Assembly (NCBI RefSeq): GCF_001426745.1
Contig: NZ_LMFI01000016.1
Coordinates: 62,001 to 126,000, forward strand
Origin: Nocardioides sp. Root140
Lineage (GTDB): Bacteria; Actinomycetota; Actinomycetes; Propionibacteriales; Nocardioidaceae
Reading direction: 5' to 3'
DNA: 64,000 nt
Both the position numbers and the translations under genes were made by a program. Below, piece after piece: positions 41,687-48,122 of the stretch (within the stretch, counting starts at the first letter, position 1; the number at the start of each line of letters is the position of its first letter). The notes beneath the pieces are model-generated. The model made no database searches. It saw only the letters and a list, made by a program, of their open reading frames with translations, and was not told the origin of the DNA.

Positions 41687-42438
41687 GACGCCCTCCTTGC
41701 TGACCCGCCACTCGAGGAGCGGGTGTTGGTGATGCGGGTGGCGAGGTCCTCCCCCTCCTCGTAGCGCGTGGCCAGCAGCCCGCGGCAGAAGTGGGAGTTG
41801 CCCTCGATGGAGATCCGGACGGCCTTGGCGAAGCGGAGTCGCAACGGCACCTCGTCCGGCGGCACGGGTTCCCCGTGCTCGTCGACGAACACCCGTGCGT
41901 GGGGGCCGATGCCCAGCCCGATCGCCGTACGCCGCCGCAGCAGCGCCTCCTTGAGCCGTCCGCCCGGCAGGTTGTTCAGCCGCAGGCGGTAGATGTCCGC
42001 CACGGTGAGGCCGGAGTGCTTGAGGCGGTCCTCGATGCAGCGCTCCATGGCCGCGGTGTGCGCCTTGCGCTGGAAGATCAGCCGTAGCTCGTCGAGGCTG
42101 TCCTCGGCCTCGACCCCGAAGGTGCCCCGGTAGCCGGCGTCCGCGGCCAACCCGGCGTTGATCTTGTCGGAGTCGTGGTGGTCGTCCAGGAACACCCGGA
42201 CCTGACCGATGTCCTCCACGCGACGCAGCGCGTCCACGGCGTCGGAGGTCATCAGGTAGGCGAAGTTCGGTGAGCAGAACGACGTCGGCAGCCGCACGTG
42301 CACGGTGACACCGGTGTCGTCGATGGCCACCGAGCGGACGAAGCCCAGGTCCGTGATGGGCTCGTCCAGCTCGGGGTCGAGCACCGTCGACAGCTCGGCC
42401 ATCACTTCGGACTCGAGGGACGTGGCCAGGAGTGTCAT
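41683..42438 (-). CDS. DUF59/MIP18-like protein of the prm cluster, with C-terminal extension
   Basis: A 251-residue protein. The first 100 residues form a PaaD/MIP18-like domain (AELSTVLDPELDEPITDLGF, VTVHVRLPTSFCSPNFAYLM with the conserved Cys), a fold used in metal-centre or Fe-S assembly. The remaining 150 residues, including FQRKAHTAAMERCIEDRLK and RISIEGNSHFCRGLLATRYE, are not part of that domain and contain two more cysteines; single-domain MIP18 proteins are about 100 residues. It is coupled by ATGA overlaps to the amidohydrolase before it and the dehydrogenase after it. A role in maturing the di-iron site or the reductase cluster is an inference. Confidence 0.82.
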   Translation of the reverse strand: MTLLATSLESEVMAELSTVLDPELDEPITDLGFVRSVAIDDTGVTVHVRLPTSFCSPNFAYLMTSDAVDALRRVEDIGQVRVFLDDHHDSDKINAGLAADAGYRGTFGVEAEDSLDELRLIFQRKAHTAAMERCIEDRLKHSGLTVADIYRLRLNNLPGGRLKEALLRRRTAIGLGIGPHARVFVDEHGEPVPPDEVPLRLRFAKAVRISIEGNSHFCRGLLATRYEEGEDLATRITNTRSSSGGSARRAS

Positions 42439-43478
42439 GACGCCACGGCCTGCTTCGCGCCCGGGGCGACCTCCGTCTCGGCGTCGCCGGCCGAGGTCGG
42501 CAACCGGAGGTGCTCGGGCACCTCGATGTCGTAGAGCGCGGCGGCATTGAGCCCCAGGATCTTCTTCTTCTGGTCGGTGGTGATCTGCGCGTAGTCGGTG
42601 AGGTCCTCGGGGATCTGGAAGTCCACGAACTTCTCGATCAGCCACTTCGGCGTCCACAGCGCGTAGTCGCTGGAGAACGTCATCTTGTCCTCGCCCACCC
42701 AGTAGAGGAGCTCGCCGATCACCTCGGCGAAGTAGCGCGGCCGGGTGTGGATGAACGGCATCACGACCGAGAGTCCGGCGTACACGTTCGACTCCTGGGT
42801 GGCGATCCAGCAGAAGTCCTCCAGGCGCGGCAGCCCGCAGTGCTCGACGATGAAGTTCAGGTCGAGGTAGTCCGAGGCCACGGCGTCGACGTCGGCGACG
42901 TCGAAGGCGTCGCGGTCCAGCGGCTTGAGGGTCGGGCCCTTGTGCACGTGGATGTTGGTGATCCCCAGCTCGAGGCACTTCTCGAGGTAGGTGCGACAGC
43001 CCGGGTCGCTGAGCTTGTAGCCGCGCGAGTCGCCGTGCCATTCAGCCGTGTAGAGCTTGACGCCCCGGAGGTCGAACTTCTCGGCATCTTCCACGAACTG
43101 CTTGAGACCCGCCTCACCGTTGCGCGGGTCGAAGGAGTGGTTGTAGGTCAGCTTGTCCGGGTGCTTCTGGGTCAGGGCCCAGCTCTCGTCGGAGCAGGAG
43201 AACCCCCGCTCGTAGAACTCCATCAGCATCGTGGACTGGAAGACGGCGTGGTCGACGTACCCGTCGTCGAAGAGGTCCTTCATCAGGCGCTCGCCGCCGT
43301 AGTAGACGTACTCCTCGTAGCTCCACTTCTCGGAGTCGGGGCTCAGGTTGCTGTGGTAGTCGAAGAAGCAGTCGATGAACTCCTGTCCGTGGACGTTCTT
43401 CTGGTTCTCCTTGCGGCCGTCCCACAGGTGAACGTGACTGTCGACGATGAAGTAGTTCTCGCCATCCTTGGTGTACAT
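42435..43478 (-). CDS. amidohydrolase-2 family protein of the prm cluster
   Basis: A 347-residue TIM-barrel metal-dependent hydrolase. VDSHVHLWDGRKENQKNVHG near residue 12 is the first metal motif (HVH). TNIHVHKGPTLKPLDRDAFD near residue 174, LNFIVEHCGLPRLEDFCWIA near residue 209 and TFSSDYALWTPKWLIEKFVD near residue 270 are further barrel motifs. Members of this family are often decarboxylases or hydrolases; homologues accompany prm/mim operons but their function is not settled as far as I know. It is separated from prmD by a 108-bp gap containing a GC-rich hairpin and coupled to the DUF59 gene downstream. Confidence 0.85.
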   Translation of the reverse strand: MYTKDGENYFIVDSHVHLWDGRKENQKNVHGQEFIDCFFDYHSNLSPDSEKWSYEEYVYYGGERLMKDLFDDGYVDHAVFQSTMLMEFYERGFSCSDESWALTQKHPDKLTYNHSFDPRNGEAGLKQFVEDAEKFDLRGVKLYTAEWHGDSRGYKLSDPGCRTYLEKCLELGITNIHVHKGPTLKPLDRDAFDVADVDAVASDYLDLNFIVEHCGLPRLEDFCWIATQESNVYAGLSVVMPFIHTRPRYFAEVIGELLYWVGEDKMTFSSDYALWTPKWLIEKFVDFQIPEDLTDYAQITTDQKKKILGLNAAALYDIEVPEHLRLPTSAGDAETEVAPGAKQAVAS

Positions 43479-43535
43479 GTCGTGCCTCGCTTCTCGTGCG
43501 TCTGGTGGTCTGTTGGTCTGTTGGTCTGCTGCAGG

Positions 43536-43572
43536 TCCCGCCCGGGGCCACAGACCCGGGCCCCGGACGGGA
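43536..43572 (-). terminator. GC-rich hairpin between prmD and the amidohydrolase gene
   Basis: TCCCGCCCGGGGCC (43536-43549) pairs with GGCCCCGGACGGGA (43559-43572), with one G-T/mismatch position in 14, around a 9-base loop. There is no T tract on the minus strand. It lies 14 bp past the prmD stop and could be a partial terminator or a processing/stability element that sets different levels of structural and accessory genes. Confidence 0.55.
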
Positions 43573-43586
43573 CGCTCGTGGGTGGC

Positions 43587-43931
43587 TCAGCTGCTGGCCG
43601 TGAGGTCGAAGCCGATGTACTCGGCCGCGTCCTCCGGGCTGGCGAACAACATGGTCTTGTCGTCCAGGTGCACCATCCGGCCGTAGTGCGTGGAGCTGAT
43701 CTCCTCGAAGACCGAGCCGTCGAACACCGTGCCGAGTGCGTCGGTCAGCTCGTCGTACTCGAACTCGAGGAGCCGGACTCCGTCGACGCGGATCATCGAG
43801 GGGTACTCGGTCAGCTCGACGCCGTCCTTGCCGCCCATGACCTCCGCGACGACGCGCCCGATCGGGGTGTTCATCAGGGTGACGCCACACATGTTGGAGA
43901 ACTCCGTGGCGGATCCGAATTGCATGTTCAC
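43587..43931 (-). CDS. prmD: propane monooxygenase coupling (effector) protein
   Basis: A 114-residue MmoB/DmpM-family regulatory protein without cofactor, which binds the hydroxylase and gates electron and oxygen use. EFSNMCGVTLMNTPIGRVVA near residue 10, ELTEYPSMIRVDGVRLLEFE near residue 39 and STHYGRMVHLDDKTMLFASP near residue 80 show the alternating strand pattern of the family. Length matches other PrmD proteins. The ATG at 43931 overlaps the prmC stop by 4 bases; an ATG two codons later is possible. Confidence 0.93.
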   Translation of the reverse strand: MNMQFGSATEFSNMCGVTLMNTPIGRVVAEVMGGKDGVELTEYPSMIRVDGVRLLEFEYDELTDALGTVFDGSVFEEISSTHYGRMVHLDDKTMLFASPEDAAEYIGFDLTASS

Positions 43932-45034
43932 TGGTCAAGCTCCTTCGGGATGTCGAGGCCGAGGTCCTCGAGGAGGGATACGAACTTCGCGGTGGCGTTG
44001 GCCCGGCTGGTCGCGAACGTGACCGGCTTCTCGGCGGCCTGGGACCAGATCGGCTGGAGGGCGTGGGCGGCCTCCTGGCAGCGGGGCACCCACTTGGCGA
44101 GCCACGAGCCGAAGAGCTCCTTGTTGGCCGCGCCGTGCTCCTCGTCCTGGGTGAGCAGGCGGAACAGCACCCGGGTGTAGCCCAGGTCGCGGTCGTAGTC
44201 GTTCTCGCCGGTGCCGACCAGGGTCGGGGTGATGTAGTCGCTGTTGCGGGCCGCGACCTGCATCACCAGCTCGGTGCGGAACAGGGACCCGATCAGCTGC
44301 TCGAAGACGATGTTGGTGGCGAACAACAGCTCGCACCAGTCGCCCACGGCGGTCAGCTGCTCGACGACCTCACGGGTGGGCTGCCACTCCGGCGCCTCCT
44401 GCCAGACCTCCTTGTGCGCCGAACCCTCGAACGCGACGTCGGCCTCCGCGAGGTCCAGGTTGAACAGCGCCAGGTCCTGGGCGAAGCGCATCTTGTGGGC
44501 GGCGTTGAAGGCCACGGCGGTGTTGATCATGTTGGTGGGGCCCGAGCGCTGGATCGAGGTGAACACGTGCAGCGCCAGACCGTTCTCGGCGTGCATCCAC
44601 GCGCCCACGTTGCGCTCGATGAACTTCAGCCACGGGCCGTTCCACGAGTCGTAGACCCGGGCCCGCTTGGCGTTCTTCAGGCACAGCTCGACCTGGTGCA
44701 CCACGGCGGAGTTGTTGCGGTAGATCGACTGCTCCCACTCCTCGTTGGGGTCGAGGAACGCGTGCCAGTTCGACGACTTCGCCGTCGTCCACTCCTGGGG
44801 GTAGCCGCCGGGACCGTCCCCGAAGCCGTAGATCCACCCTTGGGTGAGGTGCCGTTCGGGGTCAGGCTGTACGTCGACGGTGACGTCTTCGTACATCGTG
44901 GCCCGCAGCTTGGCCGGCTTGTAGTAGTTGTAGCTGCGACTCTTCGAGCTCGGGAAGGTCAGCGCTCCGGCCTCCGAGTCGGTGAACTCGATCTTCGGAA
45001 AGCTCCGTTCCTTCTGATCGGTGATGTCTGCCAT
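43928..45034 (-). CDS. prmC: propane monooxygenase hydroxylase, small (beta) subunit
   Basis: A 368-residue all-helical beta subunit of a soluble di-iron monooxygenase hydroxylase. It has the ferritin-like fold of the alpha subunit without iron ligands. Characteristic blocks are GDGPGGYPQEWTTAKSSNWH near residue 73, YRNNSAVVHQVELCLKNAKR, GPWLKFIERNVGAWMHAENG near residue 138, and QLIGSLFRTELVMQVAARNS near residue 255. The length equals that of known PrmC proteins. It follows prmB by 74 bp, a gap in which GTTGATCTGC occurs three times on the plus strand, and overlaps prmD. Confidence 0.95.
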   Translation of the reverse strand: MADITDQKERSFPKIEFTDSEAGALTFPSSKSRSYNYYKPAKLRATMYEDVTVDVQPDPERHLTQGWIYGFGDGPGGYPQEWTTAKSSNWHAFLDPNEEWEQSIYRNNSAVVHQVELCLKNAKRARVYDSWNGPWLKFIERNVGAWMHAENGLALHVFTSIQRSGPTNMINTAVAFNAAHKMRFAQDLALFNLDLAEADVAFEGSAHKEVWQEAPEWQPTREVVEQLTAVGDWCELLFATNIVFEQLIGSLFRTELVMQVAARNSDYITPTLVGTGENDYDRDLGYTRVLFRLLTQDEEHGAANKELFGSWLAKWVPRCQEAAHALQPIWSQAAEKPVTFATSRANATAKFVSLLEDLGLDIPKELDQ

Positions 45035-45050
45035 GTCTTTCAACTCCTTG

Positions 45051-45084
45051 GTTGATCTGCTTGTTGATCTGCCGGGTTGATCTG
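45051..45084. repeat. short direct repeats in the prmB-prmC gap
   Basis: GTTGATCTGC occurs three times within 34 bases (45051, 45064 and 45075, approximately) between the prmC start and the prmB stop. No function is apparent. Confidence 0.5.
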
Positions 45085-45108
45085 CTTGTTCGGCTCGGGT
45101 GGTGCTGC

Positions 45109-46158
45109 TCAGTCCCCGGTCACGGGGCTGGTGAACGAGTCGTGGAAGACCTGGTCCTTCGGCACCCCGTGCTGCTCGAGGAACTCCATCGCCGCGTCGA
45201 CCATCGGCGGCGGACCGCACAGGTAGACCTCGGCCTTGTTCAGGCTCTCCTCGCGGCGGGCCACCACGTCGGTGACGTTGCCGGCCTCGGCCTCGAACGG
45301 GTACGCCCCGGGGTCCTCGGGCATCGACTCGGACAGGCAGACGACGAACTCGAAGTCCCGCAGGCCCTTGCCGATCGTGGTGATCAGGTCGACGTAGAAG
45401 AGGTCGTCGGCCGTCCTGGCGCCGTAGTAGAAGCGCACCGGCCTGGTGCTCCCCGTCTCCTCGAGGCACCGGAGCAGGGACAGGATCGGCGCCATGCCCG
45501 CGCCACCGCCGATGCAGACCACCGGCAGCACGTGACCCTCCTTCAGGGTGAACGACCCGTAGGGGCCGGTCAGCTTGATCTCGTCGCCGACCGACAGGCC
45601 GTCGTCGAGCAGGGCGGAGAACTTCCCGCCCGCGTACTTCTTGATCAGGAACTCGACCTCGCCCGGTGTCGACTGGGTCGTCGCCATCGAGAACGAGCGG
45701 GTCTCGTCGGTGCCGGGGATGGTCAGGTCGGCGTACTGCCCGGGCTTGAAGTCGTACGTCGTGGGCTCGGTCGCCGTCAGTCGCAGGGACACGATGTCGC
45801 GGGTCATCGGCTCGATCGCCGCGATCCTGGTCGTCACGTCCTGGATCGGGACGCCGCCGAGCAGCTCGTCCTCGTCGAAGTTGAGCAGCTCGATGGTGCA
45901 GTCGCTGTAGGCGTGGGCCCGGCAGAGCAGGACGTAGCCCTCGTCGACCTCGGCATCGTTGCAGGCGAACGTGGAGTAGCGCTCCATCTGGATCTCGCCG
46001 TCCAGCACGTAGGACTTGCAGGCCGAGCACTGGCCTTCGCGACAGCCGTGCATCAGGTGGATGCCCTGGCGGAACGCGGCGTCCAGGATCTTCTCGTCCT
46101 CGCCGACGTCCATCTCGATGTCGACGGGCTCGAAGTAGATCTTGTGCGTCTCGGGCAT
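45109..46158 (-). CDS. prmB: propane monooxygenase reductase
   Basis: A 349-residue electron-transfer protein that takes electrons from NADH through FAD and a [2Fe-2S] cluster to the hydroxylase. The plant-type ferredoxin domain has Cys39, Cys44 and Cys47 in MHGCREGQCSACKSYVLDG and Cys79 in YVLLCRAHAYSD. The FAD site is DETRSFSMATTQS near residue 150, the NAD site CIGGGAGMAPILSLLRCLEE near residue 205 and the tail motif VYLCGPPPMVDAAMEFLE near residue 310. Length matches PrmB. The ATG at 46158 is favoured; the longer frame upstream consists of translated tandem repeats. Confidence 0.95.
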   Translation of the reverse strand: MPETHKIYFEPVDIEMDVGEDEKILDAAFRQGIHLMHGCREGQCSACKSYVLDGEIQMERYSTFACNDAEVDEGYVLLCRAHAYSDCTIELLNFDEDELLGGVPIQDVTTRIAAIEPMTRDIVSLRLTATEPTTYDFKPGQYADLTIPGTDETRSFSMATTQSTPGEVEFLIKKYAGGKFSALLDDGLSVGDEIKLTGPYGSFTLKEGHVLPVVCIGGGAGMAPILSLLRCLEETGSTRPVRFYYGARTADDLFYVDLITTIGKGLRDFEFVVCLSESMPEDPGAYPFEAEAGNVTDVVARREESLNKAEVYLCGPPPMVDAAMEFLEQHGVPKDQVFHDSFTSPVTGD

Positions 46159-46198
46159 GGGGGCTCCTCTCGTCGTGATGCTTCGATGTCCGTGGGGG

Positions 46199-46294
46199 CG
46201 GGTTGGCGGGAAGGTTGTCGGCCGGGTTGGCGGGAAGGTTGTCGGCCGGGTTGGCGGGAAGGTTGTCGGCCGGGTTGGCGGGAAGGTTGTCGGC
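46199..46294. repeat. four perfect tandem copies of a 24-bp unit between prmA and prmB
   Basis: The unit CGGGTTGGCGGGAAGGTTGT plus CGGC is repeated exactly four times (46199-46222, 46223-46246, 46247-46270, 46271-46294). It occupies the middle of the 215-bp gap between the prmA stop and the prmB start. The unit is a multiple of three and would read PTTFPPTR on the minus strand if translated, but no start or ribosome site supports that. Confidence 0.9.
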
Positions 46295-46373
46295 AGGATC
46301 GGCGGCGCCGCTGATTCGTGGCGGCGCCGCCGACCCGTGCTGGCCGAGAGTCCCGGCGGCGGACGAAGGTCGC

Positions 46374-48011
46374 TCAGGCGATCTTCGACATGTCGTTCAG
46401 CCGGTACTCGGCGATGTGCTTCTCGCGCTCGTCGTCGGACATCTGGTTCAGGAGCACGTTGGGGCTCATGAACTGGATGCCGCGCACGTCGTCGAGGGTC
46501 CACATCTTCTTCGGGTCATCGAGGTGGAGGTGCGGCTGACCGATGAGGGTCTTGCCGTCGTCGCGCACATAGCCCAGGTCCTCGACGATGTCGGCGAGGT
46601 CCTTGTCGTGGTGCAGCGTCTCCCACTCGCGGAAGCCGGTGAGGCGACCCATGTTGGGCGTCTCGCGACCCTCGTACTCCGCACGGAACGCGACGGCGTC
46701 GGTCCAGTGGCAGGTCTCGGAGCAGTAGGTCTTCCACTGGCCGTCGACCTTCTCGCACACGGTGTCCTCGCGGATGAGGCACGGCACCATGCAGGTCCAG
46801 CAGCGGTGCGGGTAGTTGTAGCCCACGTCCTCGAAGGCGATCGGCTTGTTGTTGCCGGGGTAGGCGAGCCGGTTGTAGTTCTCCCACCACGCGCCGAACT
46901 TGCTGTACCAGCCTGGGTACTTCTCCTCGAACCACTCGAAGTCCGTGTCGGTCATCGTGTCGATCCGCCAGTAGTTGACCGGCCAACCGGTGGCGAAGAA
47001 CTGCGCGACGCGGTGCACGTAGTCCTTGTTGACGATCCGGTTCCAGGCCTCCTCGACCAGGTCGTGCGGGATGGTCAGCCCGTACTTCTCCAGCGGGAGG
47101 AGGTAGCTGCGGTAGTAGTCGTCGTAGATCCAGCGACGCCACATCTCGGCGTAGCTCTCGCGGTCCTTGCGGCGGTCCTTGGTGCCGTACTCGATGAAGG
47201 TGCCGATCGCGGCGTCGACCACGCAGTGGTTGTTCCACCAGGCGTAGCGCATGTCGCGCTCGAGGAGGGGCCGGTTGCGCTCGTCGGCCAGCGCCATCAA
47301 CAGGATGGAGTAGCCGTTGGAGATGTGCCGGGACTCGTCGGACTGGACCGAGTGGAAGACCGTCGGCAGCAGGTAGTCGCCGTTGGCGGCCGCCTCGTCG
47401 GGCATCGCGACGAACAGCGTGTTGGTGAACGCCGTCTCGGCGACCACCGTGAGGTAGATGTTGGCTGCGGTGATCGCGTCACCGGTGATGAAGCCCTCGC
47501 CGAACTGACGGCCGATGGTGCCGGCGTAGTTGTTGGCGAACGCCTTCTCCGTCATGTCGAAGCCGGCCGGGTCGATGTAGTTGTTCATGTACAGCTTCTT
47601 GAGGTTCATCTGGATCGTCGAGTGACGCACCTCGTCGATCATCTGGACCGCAAGCCCGTTGTGGATCTCCGGGTTCGGGACCGCGTCGATGGCCATCGGC
47701 ATCGCACGGGCCGCCGAGATCTCCGGGAACGGGATGATCGAGAGGAACAGCTTCTGCCACTCGAGCCAGCGCTGCTGGACCTGGCGGAACATGTTGCCGC
47801 GGATGGCGCCGTCCATGGCGCCGTACACACGGTTGTCCTTCTCCTCCTCCATCGGGAAGTAGGACCGCATGATCTGCTTGAGCGGGTCCTTCTTGGGTGC
47901 CTTCTCGAACGTGTAGTCGGTGCCGAAGCGGGTTGCCGGGGTGGCGAAGGTCGGCTCCCAGGTGAGTTCGCTGATCTTGGCGTGGGCCTTGGTGAGACTC
48001 TGTCTGCTCAT
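46374..48011 (-). CDS. prmA: propane monooxygenase hydroxylase, large (alpha) subunit
   Basis: A 545-residue catalytic subunit of a group-5-type soluble di-iron monooxygenase. Two EXXH motifs and their partners are in the expected places: Glu97 (FPEISAARAMP), Glu127/His130 (MIDEVRHSTIQ), Glu192 (VVAETAFTNTL) and Glu226/His229 (QSDESRHISNG), giving the full Glu4-His2 di-iron site. Length and C-terminal cysteines (HRCWTCMVPCLIREDTVC, TYCSETCHW) match PrmA of Gordonia and Rhodococcus. AGGAGG precedes ATG 48011. First gene of the prm operon. Propane or another short alkane is the likely substrate, but related enzymes also oxidise acetone or phenol, so this is by homology. Confidence 0.94.
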   Translation of the reverse strand: MSRQSLTKAHAKISELTWEPTFATPATRFGTDYTFEKAPKKDPLKQIMRSYFPMEEEKDNRVYGAMDGAIRGNMFRQVQQRWLEWQKLFLSIIPFPEISAARAMPMAIDAVPNPEIHNGLAVQMIDEVRHSTIQMNLKKLYMNNYIDPAGFDMTEKAFANNYAGTIGRQFGEGFITGDAITAANIYLTVVAETAFTNTLFVAMPDEAAANGDYLLPTVFHSVQSDESRHISNGYSILLMALADERNRPLLERDMRYAWWNNHCVVDAAIGTFIEYGTKDRRKDRESYAEMWRRWIYDDYYRSYLLPLEKYGLTIPHDLVEEAWNRIVNKDYVHRVAQFFATGWPVNYWRIDTMTDTDFEWFEEKYPGWYSKFGAWWENYNRLAYPGNNKPIAFEDVGYNYPHRCWTCMVPCLIREDTVCEKVDGQWKTYCSETCHWTDAVAFRAEYEGRETPNMGRLTGFREWETLHHDKDLADIVEDLGYVRDDGKTLIGQPHLHLDDPKKMWTLDDVRGIQFMSPNVLLNQMSDDEREKHIAEYRLNDMSKIA

Positions 48012-48049
48012 GTTGCCTCCTAGGTCGGGGCGGGGAGAGCACTGATGAA

Positions 48050-48069
48050 ACCGGGGGGCGAACCCCGGT
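48050..48069 (-). promoter_or_regulatory. hairpin in the prmA leader
   Basis: ACCGGGG (48050-48056) pairs with CCCCGGT (48063-48069) around a 6-base loop. It lies between the palindromic activator site and the prmA ribosome-binding site, so it would be in or just before the 5' untranslated region. Confidence 0.4.
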
Positions 48070-48072
48070 CCT

Positions 48073-48087
48073 GTCTCAATGTGAGAC
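48073..48087. promoter_or_regulatory. prm-type palindrome, copy B (between prmA and activator)
   Basis: GTCTCA-ATG-TGAGAC, perfect half-sites. It lies 61 bp from the prmA start and 35 bp from the start of the divergent activator gene. The flanking GCGGG is shared with copy D. A direct binding site for the Fis-type activator is the simplest reading. Confidence 0.7.
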
Positions 48088-48122
48088 GCGGGTCACATCC
48101 GGCGGCGGTAGCCTGAGTTTTC

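Noticed and set aside
43468..43560. GGTCTGTT triplication before prmD's downstream hairpin as a regulatory array
   Set aside because: The repeated unit is short and degenerate and has no palindromic structure; recorded only as gap sequence.
46199..46294. Possible CRISPR array
   Set aside because: The 24-bp units are directly abutting with no spacers, and there are no cas genes in the window.
46203..48023. A 606-residue plus-strand frame opposite prmA, starting in the tandem repeats
   Set aside because: prmA on the minus strand has all six di-iron ligands and normal length; the other frame is low complexity and begins in repeats without a ribosome site.
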